From contig NZ_CP070228.1 in assembly GCF_016904675.1 (NCBI RefSeq), forward strand, positions 186,001 through 250,000: 64,000 nt of DNA. Direction: 5' to 3'. The position numbers and the translations under genes are program-made. Origin of the DNA: Arcanobacterium phocisimile. Its GTDB lineage: Bacteria > Actinomycetota > Actinomycetes > Actinomycetales > Actinomycetaceae. Shown in pieces: positions 1 to 9,967 of this stretch. The stretch's first letter is position 1, and each line of letters begins with the position of its first letter. The notes below the pieces were generated by a model. That model was not told where the DNA came from, made no database searches, and worked only from the letters and a program-made list of their open reading frames with translations.

Positions 1-287
1 CCCATTTTTACCCTTGAAAAGCGAAGAGGGTGGGCCTGTTCTACCAGTTTTATGTTGATGTTGAGTGATGGAGTGCGTGATCGTTTCTGGAAGCCTCAGG
101 CTGTTCCTATAATCGAACATGTAAATCTGGATCGAACGATGAGAGGTGAGAAGATTACCCCTACCGCGCGTTGTAGATAAAGTTTGGGGTGAGGAGAGAC
201 GAAGATCCAGCCAGGGTTAGGCGAGTTCAGGCAGGCCTGGGTGTAGTCCAGCAAAGATAGGCCGGGCGTGCAGAATTCCCGCCCCTG
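1..287. other. Left edge, no clear gene
   Basis: No gene is called here. Frame 1 on the + strand is open from the first base to a TAA at 178-180, so it could be the last 59 codons of a gene that begins outside the window. Its codon use (AGA, CGA, ATA, GGG) is unlike that of the neighbouring genes, and I recognise no family in it. The stretch 181-287 lies downstream of the minus-strand DUF4921 gene and shows no strong hairpin. Confidence 0.3.
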
Positions 288-1619
288 CTATATCCCGAGG
301 TTCGGATTGTATTTGAGCACATTCGGCTCGTTACTACATTCGCTGGCAATCGAAATGTTGTGGGCGATAGTTCCTTCGGCTCGCAGTTCGAGCAATCGTG
401 GAACAACACGGTCGCGCAACGCCCACGGATCAATCGTATTGACGTAAATCTTTGTGCCGCCTTCAAAGCCGGCCAATGTGGAGACGCGCCATTTAATCAG
501 CACTTTCCATGGCATACTCACATCAGCGTCAATCGGCTTGCAATGCCATTCTTCGTTTGTTGGCACTGCTGGACCAGTAGCGGCATGCATTGCGTGGATT
601 AAATCGCTCATTGCGCGACGTTCGTCGTCGGTGTGCTCCCATGGTTGGGAAGCGGGCGACTTTGACCATACTTCCAATGTCGGATACCGGTGGCCGAATC
701 CGGCAATCGCAATCGCATGCTTGTTTTCTGCCAGAACTAAATTGTGGTAGTTAGCGTAGTTGATGGCAGCTTCGTTATAGAGGTTCGGGTTTTGACGTAC
801 ACGTTCAACCTCGATCTTGCCGTTGACGGAGCGTTGATCGATTGCGACGAGCTGCTTGTGTAAATGGTCAAAGGAAGCGCCAGCTGGTTTGAGCCAGTTT
901 TGGAACACTTGCACGTAGCGTACGTATTTGTTTTGTGCGTAGAGATCTTGCATGGCGTCGACGGTGAGCCGAATGAACCATTCGTGTTCTTGCGGGGTGA
1001 GGGTGCCGGCAGCCGCTAAGTGTGAGGTGTCGGTGGCGTCGGGGGTGAAGTGGCGACGTGCCACAATCAGATCATGTCCGCCGCCGAAGAGTGGATATGC
1101 TAAATCGGTGATTTCTTGATCGCTCAGCGCGTTGAATTCTTCATCGGTGTGGGTGCTGCGCAGTTTCATGCGCAGGACTTTTAAGACGTGGGATCGACCG
1201 GCTGGGTCTGCCATATAGGCCTCAAGCCGTCCGCGTGCGGTGGCTGGCAAGCGGTAATCATAGTTTTTCGCCCAGTAATCGAAGGAGAGTATTTCGAACA
1301 GGTTGGGGATACGCCGGAATTCCCATTCACGGGTGAGCATGTCAACGTTGGTGCCGTTGTAGACAACTGCGTCGTCGCGTTTACGTACGATGCGGGCTTT
1401 TTCCGGTGGTGTTTCAAGAATGCGCTGGGTACAAAAAGCGCAGGTGTGGCCAACGAGTTTGGGGTCTATTGGTTGGATGTCCGTGTGAACGATATCGATG
1501 GGACGGTTGGCGCGTCCAGGTATGGTCCACACTTCGGTTCCGGAGAACGGATTGATTTGTTTAATCGTACCGTCTGCCATTTTTGTGAGGGGCGGGGGAA
1601 AAGAATATGTGTCAACCAT
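288..1619 (-). CDS. DUF4921 family protein, GalT/HIT-like
   Basis: A 443-residue protein of the DUF4921 family, which is related to galactose-1-phosphate uridylyltransferases. A CxxC pair (CAFC, residues 60-63) fits the zinc site seen in GalT proteins. The HLHKQ motif near residues 252-256 fits the HIT-superfamily HxHxQ nucleotidyl-transfer site. A nucleotide-sugar or nucleotidyl-transfer role is therefore likely, but the substrate is unknown. It has no signal peptide and should be cytoplasmic. It is transcribed away from the MFS gene; the two starts lie about 78 bp apart, so they share a promoter region. No galK or galE is nearby, so assignment as GalT of the Leloir pathway is not supported. 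Confidence 0.8.
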   Translation of the reverse strand: MVDTYSFPPPLTKMADGTIKQINPFSGTEVWTIPGRANRPIDIVHTDIQPIDPKLVGHTCAFCTQRILETPPEKARIVRKRDDAVVYNGTNVDMLTREWEFRRIPNLFEILSFDYWAKNYDYRLPATARGRLEAYMADPAGRSHVLKVLRMKLRSTHTDEEFNALSDQEITDLAYPLFGGGHDLIVARRHFTPDATDTSHLAAAGTLTPQEHEWFIRLTVDAMQDLYAQNKYVRYVQVFQNWLKPAGASFDHLHKQLVAIDQRSVNGKIEVERVRQNPNLYNEAAINYANYHNLVLAENKHAIAIAGFGHRYPTLEVWSKSPASQPWEHTDDERRAMSDLIHAMHAATGPAVPTNEEWHCKPIDADVSMPWKVLIKWRVSTLAGFEGGTKIYVNTIDPWALRDRVVPRLLELRAEGTIAHNISIASECSNEPNVLKYNPNLGI

Positions 1620-1696
1620 GGTTCATAGTTTATACGTGTGTCAGGGCACGTGGCTACAGCTTCCATTTTATGTTGCTGACTGATACACATAACTGT

Positions 1697-3019
1697 GTGA
1701 GTAAAAGCAAGGAAAAAGTTCGTCTTCCGCGTGAGATTTGGGTGATTGTTGCGGCTTCGGTTGCAATTTCGTTGGGTTATGGAATTGTGGCCCCGGTGTT
1801 ACCTCGGTTTGCTATCCAGTTTGGGGTGACGACGACGGCCGCAACACTTGTGGTGTCAGCTTTTGCGTTCACTCGACTAATTTTTGCTCCGGCTGCTGGA
1901 CGGTTGTCTGGACGGTTGGGCGAACGTCGCATGTATTTGCTCGGTATTTTTATCGTCGCACTGTCTTCAGCGGCCAGTTCGGCTTCCCAAGCGTATTGGC
2001 ATTTGCTGGTGTTGCGCGGCATGGGCGGTTTTGGTTCGGTGATGTTTTCGGTGGCGGCGATGTCGCTAGTGATCCAGTTAGCGCCACCGCATGCCCGCGG
2101 GCGAGCATCGGCTGCGTTTGGTGGTGGCTACCTTATTGGTAATATCGCGGGTCCGGCGTTGGGTGCGGTTATCGCACCGTTGGGGTATCGGTGGCCGTTT
2201 TTGATTTATGCGCTGATGTTACTGATCGCGATCGCGATTGTTGCCTATGAGATTCCAGCGGATGGCCATCGTCGTCGTAAATTACGCGAGGTGTTGTTTA
2301 AGCGTTCTGGTGGTCAGGTGCGTGCTCCACGTTCAGCAGAAGTATTCCCGAAGGAGCTGCCGACTGTGGCTCTTTCCGGTTCGTCAAACCGCACAGTTTT
2401 GACTGTTTCGCAGGCGTTTGAGAATCGTCGCTTCCCACTTGTGTTGATCACGACGTTTGTGCAGGGCTGGGCAAACATGGGTATGCGAGTGGCGGTTGTA
2501 CCACTTCTTGCCGGCACGATTGTGCTCGGGCCGAGCTGGTTGCCGGCTGGCGACTGGTTAGCTGGTGGTGCGATGACGGCGTTTGCGTTAGGTAACGTGG
2601 TGGCATTGTTGCACGCTGGCCGATGGGCTGATTTCTATGGCCGCCGTATTGTGGTGATATGGGGTTTAGTTGTTTCTGGCGTTTTTACGATTGCGTTAGG
2701 TTTTTCGGCGACGACGGTGACGTTCTTGTTGTTGTGCTTCTTCGGCGGCTTGGGTGCTGGTTTTATTCAGCCAGCCCAGCAGGGTGCTATCGCTGATATT
2801 GTGGGTGATCGCCAGGGTGGCCGTGTGGTGTCGTTCTTCCAGCAGTTCAATGATTTCGGCACTATTTTAGGGCCGATTATTGCGGGGCTGATTATTGACT
2901 ATTCGGGATACGTGACGGCCTATATCGTGGGCGGAAGCGTTTTGATTTTCGCTGCGATTTCATGGTTGGTATTCGATACGAATGATTCGGATACTGTCGC
3001 TGGCAAGGCCCGAGAGTAA
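1697..3019 (+). CDS. MFS transporter
   Basis: Major facilitator superfamily transporter of about 440 residues with 12 likely membrane segments, probably a drug or metabolite exporter. After the first helix come the pattern GRLSGRLGERR between helices 2 and 3 and the repeat GRWADFYGRR in the second half, both typical MFS loops. A basic cytoplasmic loop (HRRRKLREVLFKR) separates the halves. The frame is open back to 1607, which would overlap the divergent gene. A GTG at 1697 gives the most natural N terminus, with a short charged leader before helix 1; ATG 1670 is the alternative. Neither has a clear ribosome binding site. Substrate cannot be told. Confidence 0.85.
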   Translation: MSKSKEKVRLPREIWVIVAASVAISLGYGIVAPVLPRFAIQFGVTTTAATLVVSAFAFTRLIFAPAAGRLSGRLGERRMYLLGIFIVALSSAASSASQAYWHLLVLRGMGGFGSVMFSVAAMSLVIQLAPPHARGRASAAFGGGYLIGNIAGPALGAVIAPLGYRWPFLIYALMLLIAIAIVAYEIPADGHRRRKLREVLFKRSGGQVRAPRSAEVFPKELPTVALSGSSNRTVLTVSQAFENRRFPLVLITTFVQGWANMGMRVAVVPLLAGTIVLGPSWLPAGDWLAGGAMTAFALGNVVALLHAGRWADFYGRRIVVIWGLVVSGVFTIALGFSATTVTFLLLCFFGGLGAGFIQPAQQGAIADIVGDRQGGRVVSFFQQFNDFGTILGPIIAGLIIDYSGYVTAYIVGGSVLIFAAISWLVFDTNDSDTVAGKARE

Positions 3020-3060
3020 TACGTCAAACGGGTGCATTTCTGCTCTTAGGAGTGGTGTTC

Positions 3061-4098
3061 GTGCAGGTAGTGAGCGTCGTCGACTATCCTTGGATTATGC
3101 TTCTCGATGTACAAGACCTGAATCAGACTCAACGTTTCGACGACTTTATCGCCTCTAGCCCATACGCAAATTTGTTGCAGACCCGCGCGTGGGCACAGGT
3201 GAAGGCCGGCTGGGATAGTCATTATTTCTACCATGAAACTGATGGTGAAATCGATGCGACTCTTTCGGTGCTTTCCATCATGGATTCCCGGTTTGGTGCC
3301 CGGCTGTATTATGCTCCACGCGGACCGGTATGCGATCTGAATCGGATCGACGTCGTTAGTGAGCTGATTGCTGAAGCTGAAGAGTTTGCCCGCGCAAATG
3401 AGGGTTTCTTATTACGTGTCGATCCGGGTGTGCCTGATGATGAAAAGTTGCGTGAAACCTATGCGCAAGCCGGATATCCAATCCAGCGTGATGATGCGAA
3501 CACCACCCAGCCGTTGATGAGCCTGGTGTTGGATATTAATGGTCGCGATCCGGAACAGTTGCTGGCAGATTTGTCGAAGAACACCCGCAAGAATGTGCGC
3601 AAGTCTTATCGTCTTGGAGTGACGAACCGAGTGGGTGGCCGTGAGGATCTGCCTGAGTTTTATCGTCTTTTTGAGATGATGAATCAGCATCATGGCATTT
3701 CTTACCGGCCGTATAGTTATTTTGAACGTTTGTATGATGCTTTTGAAGACCATGTGCGGCTGAGCTTTTCCATGTATGAGGGCAAGGCGATTACGACGTC
3801 GTTCTTGGTGACGTTTAATGACACTGCGAATGCGCTTTATGGTGCAGATTCGCACGAGTTCCAGATCGGTCAGTCGTATCAGATTAATTATGAAGAGATA
3901 TCGTATGCTGCTGAGCAGAGCTGCCGCTTCTATGACATGGGTGGAATCTTCCATACTGATGAAGATAATGGTCTTTATCATTTCAAGCGGAAGTTCACGG
4001 AAAACAACGTTATCCATTGGATTGGCAACATTGACCGGGTTATTAATGCTGAGACGTATGAGCGGTTCCGTGAGCTAACTGGCCGGAAGGAACACTGA
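3061..4098 (+). CDS. FemABX-type peptidoglycan bridge aminoacyltransferase
   Basis: A FemA/FemX family transferase of about 345 residues. These enzymes use aminoacyl-tRNA to add the first residues of the interpeptide bridge to the stem-peptide lysine of lipid II. Seen here: the family block LLADLSKNTRKNVRKSYRLG in the first GNAT-like domain, and the C-terminal YDMGGIF...GLYHFKRKF block. GTG 3061 is chosen because AGGAG at 3048-3052 is well spaced from it; ATG 3097 is an alternative. The stop overlaps the next start by one base (TGATG), so the ATP-grasp ligase is translationally coupled. That pairing supports a role in building a mixed L-/D-amino-acid cross-bridge. Confidence 0.82.
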   Translation: MQVVSVVDYPWIMLLDVQDLNQTQRFDDFIASSPYANLLQTRAWAQVKAGWDSHYFYHETDGEIDATLSVLSIMDSRFGARLYYAPRGPVCDLNRIDVVSELIAEAEEFARANEGFLLRVDPGVPDDEKLRETYAQAGYPIQRDDANTTQPLMSLVLDINGRDPEQLLADLSKNTRKNVRKSYRLGVTNRVGGREDLPEFYRLFEMMNQHHGISYRPYSYFERLYDAFEDHVRLSFSMYEGKAITTSFLVTFNDTANALYGADSHEFQIGQSYQINYEEISYAAEQSCRFYDMGGIFHTDEDNGLYHFKRKFTENNVIHWIGNIDRVINAETYERFRELTGRKEH

Positions 4099-5276
4099 TG
4101 GTTGTTGTTCCGCTGATTTTGGGTACAGATGAGAATTCATATACTCAGGCTCGTGCCTATCATGAGGCGTATGGCCGACAGGCGGTCGTGTGTGGTGCTG
4201 GTATTCTAGCGCCGTTTTACCATACGAAAATAGCTCAAGTTCATGCGCGTGCTGGGTTTTCGAGTGATGTTGATGTTTTCGCGGGGTTGCTTAATGAGGT
4301 GTGGGCTAGCCGCAATTCAGATATCGATAACTTTTTGATGATTGCACCAACTGAAGAGTATCTTCACATGCTTTACCGGGCGTTGGATTTACTTGATTTC
4401 TCGCCAGTGATGCCGTATCCGGACGCAGAGTTGGGTGTGGCGTTGATGGATAAGAGCTATTTTTATGCGCGGATGAAAAAGCTGAATATTGCTGTTCCGC
4501 AGACTCTGATCGCTGGGCCGGATAACTTTTCCTCACAGGTGTTGGCCGGTGAGCAGTTTATTAAAGCTGACGACTACGAGACGTTTAATTCGTTTGATTT
4601 TCCGGAAAAGCATAAGGGTTTCTATGCGCAGAATGCGGATGAGGCTCGCGACTATTTGAGCGCTGTTTTTGCTTCTGGATTCACTGGAAATATGTTGGTT
4701 CAAACTTTTATTTCTGGTGATAATACGCAAGAGTTTTCGGTTAACGGTTATCGCAGTGCTGATGGACGCACGGTTTTTGTTCAGGCTCGTAGTGTGCTGA
4801 CTGATACTCGCCCGATGTGGGTGGGTAATCATTTGTTGTTGACTGATACTGATCGGCCTGATTTACAGGATTTGTGTCAGCGCGCTGTTGGTGGTCTTGG
4901 TTATATTGGGTTCTTCAATATTGATTTCAAAGCCGATGTGAATTCCGATGTGCCCTATATGTTGGAGATGAACACTCGCTTGGGGCGTAGTTCGTATTAC
5001 GGTCTGCTCAATGGGGTGAATTTTGTTGAGCATGCGATTAACGACGCCGAAGGCAAAGAGTTTCCGGAGGTTGTTCGCCGGCCGTTCTCGTGGATTACTG
5101 CGTTGCGTTCGCAAGTAGCCAATCAACTTAGCGGCGTTGCGCTAGAATATTTTATGGATACCGTGCGATACGCGAATACCGGTAACGCTTTGGATTACGG
5201 ATTCGATGATGATCCGGTTCGAATCCAGCGGTTGACGAAACTTCGTGAAAGTATTGGACGAAATCTAGGTTGGTAA
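4098..5276 (+). CDS. ATP-grasp ligase, D-aspartate-ligase-like
   Basis: A 392-residue ATP-grasp carboxylate-amine ligase. It resembles the enterococcal D-aspartate ligase (Asl) type, with a pre-ATP-grasp domain followed by the ATP-grasp fold. The metal-binding end is visible as FFNIDFKADVNSD and MLEMNTRLGRSS near residues 273-303. Such ligases attach a D-amino acid (D-Asp or D-Glu) to the side chain of the bridge or stem lysine of peptidoglycan precursors in the cytoplasm. The one-base overlap with the FemABX gene means the two proteins are made together. Peptidoglycan of this bacterial family is reported to carry Lys-containing bridges ending in a D-acidic residue, which fits; the exact substrate is inference. 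Confidence 0.75.
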   Translation: MVVVPLILGTDENSYTQARAYHEAYGRQAVVCGAGILAPFYHTKIAQVHARAGFSSDVDVFAGLLNEVWASRNSDIDNFLMIAPTEEYLHMLYRALDLLDFSPVMPYPDAELGVALMDKSYFYARMKKLNIAVPQTLIAGPDNFSSQVLAGEQFIKADDYETFNSFDFPEKHKGFYAQNADEARDYLSAVFASGFTGNMLVQTFISGDNTQEFSVNGYRSADGRTVFVQARSVLTDTRPMWVGNHLLLTDTDRPDLQDLCQRAVGGLGYIGFFNIDFKADVNSDVPYMLEMNTRLGRSSYYGLLNGVNFVEHAINDAEGKEFPEVVRRPFSWITALRSQVANQLSGVALEYFMDTVRYANTGNALDYGFDDDPVRIQRLTKLRESIGRNLGW

Positions 5277-5290
5277 CGAAAGGAATAGCC

Positions 5291-5722
5291 ATGGAAAATT
5301 ATGCTGGTCGTTTTGATGATAAGGGTAAGACCCCTTACGTTGTGGATATCGAGAAGGCAACTCTCGACAACACGACTTTCCGTACAACCATGTGGACGGG
5401 TAGCAAGTTGCAGCTGACGGTGATGGAGATTCCAGTTGGCGAGTGCATCGGCTTGGAAGTTCACCATGGCATTGAGCAGTTCTTGCGAATCGAAGCTGGC
5501 AAGGGTTTGTGCCAGATGGGTCCGACAGAGGACAATCTTGATTTCGAAGTCGAAGTTAAAGATGATGACGCAATTTTTGTTCCAGCAGATATGTGGCATA
5601 ACGTCACCAATATTGGTGACGAGCCACTGAAGCTTTACACAATTTATGCTGGCCCGGACCACGTTGCTGGCACTGTTCATCCAACCAAGGCTGATGCTGA
5701 AGCTGATCCGAATGAAGACTGA
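5291..5722 (+). CDS. Cupin-domain protein
   Basis: A 143-residue single-domain cupin. The first cupin motif is seen in LEVHHGIEQFLRIEAGKG and the second in PADMWHNVTNIGD, with His and Glu residues that could hold a metal. ATG 5291 is preceded by AAAGGA at 5279-5284 and lies 14 bp after the ATP-grasp gene, so it is probably the last gene of that operon, closed by a strong terminator. Small cupins of this kind include sugar isomerases, dioxygenases and sensors, and the family does not fix the reaction here. A role in supplying or modifying a cell-wall precursor is possible from context only. Confidence 0.75.
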   Translation: MENYAGRFDDKGKTPYVVDIEKATLDNTTFRTTMWTGSKLQLTVMEIPVGECIGLEVHHGIEQFLRIEAGKGLCQMGPTEDNLDFEVEVKDDDAIFVPADMWHNVTNIGDEPLKLYTIYAGPDHVAGTVHPTKADAEADPNED

Positions 5723-5744
5723 TCCGAACAGAGAGGTTTACTAA

Positions 5745-5780
5745 CTGCCTGTCTAGCTGCTTGGCTAGACAGGCAGTTTT
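5745..5780. terminator. Bidirectional intrinsic terminator
   Basis: A perfect 13-bp stem (CTGCCTGTCTAGC at 5745-5757 with its complement at 5764-5776), a 6-nt loop and TTTT after it on the + strand. It lies between the convergent cupin and prolyl oligopeptidase genes. The A-rich bases before the stem let it act on the minus strand as well. Confidence 0.85.
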
Positions 5781-5796
5781 CTTTCGCCCAGCCTTC

Positions 5797-7890
5797 TTAT
5801 GCTTCGAGCACGGAGTCGAGATAGGAGAAGATCAGTGACATGACGAGCGCGGTTTGTTTGATGTCTGCAGCGCCAGCGTGACCGCCTTCGGTGTTTTCGT
5901 GGTAGTAGGCGTCGAATCCTGCGTCATGTAGTTTTTTGAAGAATTTCCGGGCGTGACCGGGGTGCACTCGATCGTCTCGGGTTGAGGTGGTGATGAGGAT
6001 TGGTGGGTAGGGCCCTTCATGTACGTTGTGATAGGGCGAGTAGTTCTTGAGGTATTCCCAATCCTCAGTATCGGGGTTGCCGTATTCTTCCATCCAGGAT
6101 GCGCCGGCCAAGAGATGGGAGAAGCGCTTCATGTCCAGTAAAGGTACCCGGCAGACAATTGCACCAAAGTGATCCGGATAGGTGGTGTACATGTTTCCCA
6201 TGAGCAGGCCACCGTTGGATCCGCCAGTTGCTGCGAGTTGTGGCACGGTGGTAATACCGGAAGCAACGAGATCTGCGGCGACGGCGGCATGGTCTTCATA
6301 GGCCTTGTGTCGGTTTTCCCGTAATGCTGCTTGATGCCAACGTGGGCCAAATTCGCCACCGCCACGAATATTGGACAAGGCGTAGACGTAGCCTTTTTCG
6401 AGCCACATCTTGCCATAGGTGGAAATGTAGGACGGTAGGCGAGAGACTTCGAATCCGCCGTAGCCGTCGAGTAGTGTGCGCACGGGCTTTTTACCTGCCA
6501 GCGCATCATGTGGGCCAACGACGAAGTATGGGATCTGAGTGCCATCAAGAGATGTGGCCCATCGTTGAGCGACCGCTAATCCGGTATTGTCGAACCGGTG
6601 TGGGGCTTGGCGTAGTTGCTGAACCTTGAGTCCGGCTGGTGACACGGTTCCGTGGAACAAGGTTGTTGGATGGAGGAACCCTGAGGCGGTAACCCACACG
6701 TCATCCGAGGTTTGCGGATCGACTGGGGAAATGCTGACACTGGAAAATTCCGGAACTTGTGGATGCAATTCGGTGATCTGCCACTGCGACTGTGCATGGT
6801 GGGCAAACCAGAAACGTTGGCGAACGTCGTCGAGTGTTGTGAAAACGACGCCAGTGGCGACGGCGCTCATGGACAACAACGACGAGGTTTCGTTCGGTGT
6901 GTACATAAGGTGAATATCTTGTGGGTGTGGCCCAGAAAGTGCGGCACTATATTCCATCGCAAGGAGTGAACCGGCCCGATACATTGTGCCCTCCAGCTCC
7001 CACGGGTAGCGTAATTCTGCAATAACCCAGTTGCGAACCGGGGAGACCATTGCCGATCCCGGTAGCTTCAGTTCCGTGAGTGCATCTGGATCCCCGGCGC
7101 GCAGCTTTACCCGATCGACGTCGTAGATGAGCGCTGTACGGAAATCGGTTGCTCGCCGCGCCAGCAGTTTTTCGTAGCCGGGAGTGTGGTCGTAGAAAGC
7201 TCCGACGACGACGTCGTCAAACTCGCCGTGGATAATCTCAGGTGCTTCAGACAACTTTTCGCCACGCGCCCACAACCGAGCAGAAATAGGGTAGCCGGAA
7301 GCGGTCACGCTATCGGAACCAAAATCGGCGCTGATAATGACGGTATCGCGATCGATCCAACTCATCGATCCTTTAGAATTCGGTTTAACAAAGGCTTGCG
7401 ATTCAGGGACGAAGGAGCGGGTGGCGATATCAAATTCGCGGACAACGTTTGTGTCAGAACCTCCGGGGTGTAAGGTAATTAAAGCGCGATCGTAGCTGGG
7501 GTAGAGGAGTTGTGCGCCACCAAAAACCCACGATTCATTTTCTACTTTTCCAAGCTGATCGATATCGAGCAGTGTTTCCCACTCCGGCTCAGTTTCTGGC
7601 GAAACGTAGGCGAGATAATCAGCAAACGGGGCTCGCCGCCACAATCCGCGGGGATGATCGCCGTCGATATAAAAGTTGTAGGCGTAGTCTCCGCGTTTGC
7701 TTGCAAGAATAAGGTGATCTTTAGCAGACAGTATTTCATCCAGCTGGGCTTGGCACTCAGTGAACCTCGGGCCGCCAAACTGCTCGAGTGTGTGAGCAGA
7801 GAGCTCGTTCGCCCAATCGAGGTTCTGCGGAGATAGTTCCTCTAGATATCGATAGGGATCATGGCCTGGGGTGGATTCTTGGACCTGCAT
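5797..7890 (-). CDS. Prolyl oligopeptidase family serine peptidase (S9)
   Basis: A cytoplasmic peptidase of about 697 residues with the S9A layout: an N-terminal seven-bladed propeller and a C-terminal alpha/beta hydrolase domain. The nucleophile motif GGSNGG lies near residue 558, the acid in TSTRDDRVHP near 640 and the His in TEGGHAG near 670, so the catalytic triad is complete. It would cleave short proline-containing peptides. The frame is open to 7944, but ATG 7890 has a purine-rich GGAAAGG upstream and gives the usual family N terminus (HDPYRYLEE soon after). It has no signal peptide. Its promoter lies in the region shared with dnaK on the other strand. Confidence 0.9.
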   Translation of the reverse strand: MQVQESTPGHDPYRYLEELSPQNLDWANELSAHTLEQFGGPRFTECQAQLDEILSAKDHLILASKRGDYAYNFYIDGDHPRGLWRRAPFADYLAYVSPETEPEWETLLDIDQLGKVENESWVFGGAQLLYPSYDRALITLHPGGSDTNVVREFDIATRSFVPESQAFVKPNSKGSMSWIDRDTVIISADFGSDSVTASGYPISARLWARGEKLSEAPEIIHGEFDDVVVGAFYDHTPGYEKLLARRATDFRTALIYDVDRVKLRAGDPDALTELKLPGSAMVSPVRNWVIAELRYPWELEGTMYRAGSLLAMEYSAALSGPHPQDIHLMYTPNETSSLLSMSAVATGVVFTTLDDVRQRFWFAHHAQSQWQITELHPQVPEFSSVSISPVDPQTSDDVWVTASGFLHPTTLFHGTVSPAGLKVQQLRQAPHRFDNTGLAVAQRWATSLDGTQIPYFVVGPHDALAGKKPVRTLLDGYGGFEVSRLPSYISTYGKMWLEKGYVYALSNIRGGGEFGPRWHQAALRENRHKAYEDHAAVAADLVASGITTVPQLAATGGSNGGLLMGNMYTTYPDHFGAIVCRVPLLDMKRFSHLLAGASWMEEYGNPDTEDWEYLKNYSPYHNVHEGPYPPILITTSTRDDRVHPGHARKFFKKLHDAGFDAYYHENTEGGHAGAADIKQTALVMSLIFSYLDSVLEA

Positions 7891-7987
7891 ACTCAGCAGC
7901 CTTTCCGTTCGGTGTTGGTATATCAATGTTATCTCCCTTGTCAAAAATTAAGTGATATAGCCTGGGAATAAAAATAGCCGTTGTAAA

Positions 7988-8008
7988 GTTGAGTGATATG
8001 GACTCAAG
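7988..8008. promoter_or_regulatory. HAIR operator for HspR, upstream of dnaK
   Basis: The sequence GTTGAGT-GATATGG-ACTCAAG matches the HspR-associated inverted repeat CTTGAGT-N7-ACTCAAG at 13 of 14 arm positions. It lies about 100 bp before dnaK. A half-site-like CTTGAG occurs again near 8051. HspR made from the same operon should repress here, in a feedback loop with DnaK. Confidence 0.85.
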
Positions 8009-8107
8009 AATGAGTTAGTCGACTGGACATAAGTTCAGCGCTGATGCACACTTGAGAGGTAGAAGTTTTTAACAGCGCATAGCGCTAACAGAAAAGGAGA
8101 CAATTCC

Positions 8108-9958
8108 ATGGCACGTGCAGTGGGTATTGACCTAGGAACAACAAACTCGGTTGTCACCGTTCTCGAAGGTGGCGAACCAACCGTTATCGCAAATGCAGAA
8201 GGTATGCGTACAACTCCATCAGTCGTTGGCTTTTCCAAGACTGGTGAAGTCCTTGTCGGTGAAATCGCAAAGCGTCAGGCAGTAAACAACGTCGAACGCA
8301 CCATTTCGTCCGTGAAGCGCCATATGGGTGAAAGCTGGTCGGTAGACATCGACGAAAAAACCTACAACCCGCAGCAGATTTCGGCATTCATCTTGCAGAA
8401 GCTCAAGAAGGACGCAGAGGCATACTTGGGTGATACCGTCACCGATGCTGTTATTACGGTCCCAGCGTACTTCAACGACGCACAGCGCCAGGCAACCAAG
8501 GATGCCGGTCAGATTGCTGGCCTGAATGTTCAGCGTATTGTGAACGAGCCAACCGCAGCAGCTCTCGCTTATGGTTTGGAAAAGGGTAAGGAAGATGAAC
8601 TTATCCTCGTCTTCGACCTTGGCGGCGGTACGTTTGACGTCTCCCTCCTCGAAGTAGGTAAGGATGAAGACGACTTCTCCACCATCCAGGTTCGCGCAAC
8701 CTCAGGCGATAACAAGCTCGGTGGTGACGATTGGGATCAGCGCATTATCGATTGGCTCGTCACCCAGGTGAAGAACAACCACGGCGTAGATCTTTCTAAG
8801 GATAAGGTTGCACTCCAGCGTTTGAAGGAAGCAGCAGAGCAGGCCAAGAAGGAACTGTCCTCAGCAACCTCCACCAACATCAACTTGCAGTACTTGTCGA
8901 TGTCTGAAAACGGTCCACTCCACCTCGATGAGCGCCTCACCCGCGCAGCATTCGAAGAAATGACCAGGGACCTCCTCGAGCGCACCAAGGCACCTTTCAA
9001 GAAGGTTATCGAAGATGCTGATGTGAAGATCTCCGAAATCGATCATGTCGTCCTCGTCGGCGGTTCAACCCGTATGCCGGCTGTGACCGAAGTAGTTAAG
9101 GAACTTACCGGCGGTAAGGCGCCAAACAAGAGCGTTAACCCAGATGAGGTTGTCGCTGTTGGTGCTGCACTACAAGCTGGTGTGCTCGCCGGTGACCGTA
9201 CCGACGTCTTGCTTATCGACGTCACCCCACTTTCCTTGGGTATCGAAACTCTTGGTGGCCGTATGGCAACCATGATCGAACGTAACACCGCAATCCCAAC
9301 CAAGAGTTCCCAGGTCTTCTCCACTGCAGAAGATAACCAGCCTTCCGTTCTCATCCAGGTCTACCAAGGTGAGCGTCCGTTCGCTCGCGATAACAAGCTC
9401 CTTGGTACCTTCGAACTCGGCGGTATCGCTCCAGCTCCACGTGGCCGCCCACAGATCGATGTCACCTTCGATATCGACGCCAACGGCATCGTCCACGTAT
9501 CGGCGAAGGATCTTGGTACCGGTAAGGAACAGTCTGTCACCATCACCGGTGGATCGGCACTGTCCAAGGAAGATATCGAGCGTATGGTCAAGGAAGCAGA
9601 AGAGCACGCTGCTGAAGACGCCAAGCGTAAGGAAGAAGCTGATGTTCGCAACACTGCAGAACAGCAGGTTTACAGCATTGAGCAAGTCTTGAAGGATAAC
9701 GAAGATAAGCTCGACGATGCAGTAACCACCGAAGTCCGGGCAGCTGTTGATGCCCTCAATGAAGCTCTCAAGGGCGAAGATGTTGAAGCAATCAAGAGCG
9801 CTTCAGAAGACCTCAACACCAAGGCACAAAAGATCGGTGAAGCACTCTACGCACAAGCTCAAGCGGAGCAAGCTACAGCAGATGCTTCTGGTCAGAGCCC
9901 AGAAGGCGAAGATGACGTCATCGATGCTGAGATCGTAGACGACAACGACTCCAAGTGA
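8108..9958 (+). CDS. dnaK: Chaperone DnaK (Hsp70)
   Basis: A 616-residue Hsp70. It has the phosphate-1 loop [11 protein letters not shown] at residues 6-16, the linker and start of the substrate domain at [18 protein letters not shown], and an acidic C-terminal tail ([11 protein letters not shown]). It folds and refolds proteins with DnaJ and GrpE. In actinobacteria it also acts as HspR co-repressor. The start has AAAGGAGA 8093-8100 in front. First gene of dnaK-grpE-dnaJ-hspR, with a HAIR operator upstream. The codon use is strongly biased to C-ending codons, as expected for a highly expressed gene. Confidence 0.98.
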   Translation: MARAVGIDLGTTNSVVTVLEGGEPTVIANAEGMRTTPSVVGFSKTGEVLVGEIAKRQAVNNVERTISSVKRHMGESWSVDIDEKTYNPQQISAFILQKLKKDAEAYLGDTVTDAVITVPAYFNDAQRQATKDAGQIAGLNVQRIVNEPTAAALAYGLEKGKEDELILVFDLGGGTFDVSLLEVGKDEDDFSTIQVRATSGDNKLGGDDWDQRIIDWLVTQVKNNHGVDLSKDKVALQRLKEAAEQAKKELSSATSTNINLQYLSMSENGPLHLDERLTRAAFEEMTRDLLERTKAPFKKVIEDADVKISEIDHVVLVGGSTRMPAVTEVVKELTGGKAPNKSVNPDEVVAVGAALQAGVLAGDRTDVLLIDVTPLSLGIETLGGRMATMIERNTAIPTKSSQVFSTAEDNQPSVLIQVYQGERPFARDNKLLGTFELGGIAPAPRGRPQIDVTFDIDANGIVHVSAKDLGTGKEQSVTITGGSALSKEDIERMVKEAEEHAAEDAKRKEEADVRNTAEQQVYSIEQVLKDNEDKLDDAVTTEVRAAVDALNEALKGEDVEAIKSASEDLNTKAQKIGEALYAQAQAEQATADASGQSPEGEDDVIDAEIVDDNDSK

Positions 9959-9967
9959 TAGCCGTAT

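Noticed and set aside
1-180. Open frame entering from the left edge
   Set aside because: 59 codons can be open by chance; codon use is atypical and no family is recognised, so it is noted but not called as a gene.
3412-4017. Minus-strand open frame (201 codons) opposite the FemABX gene
   Set aside because: Low-quality composition and no signals; the + strand gene is well supported.
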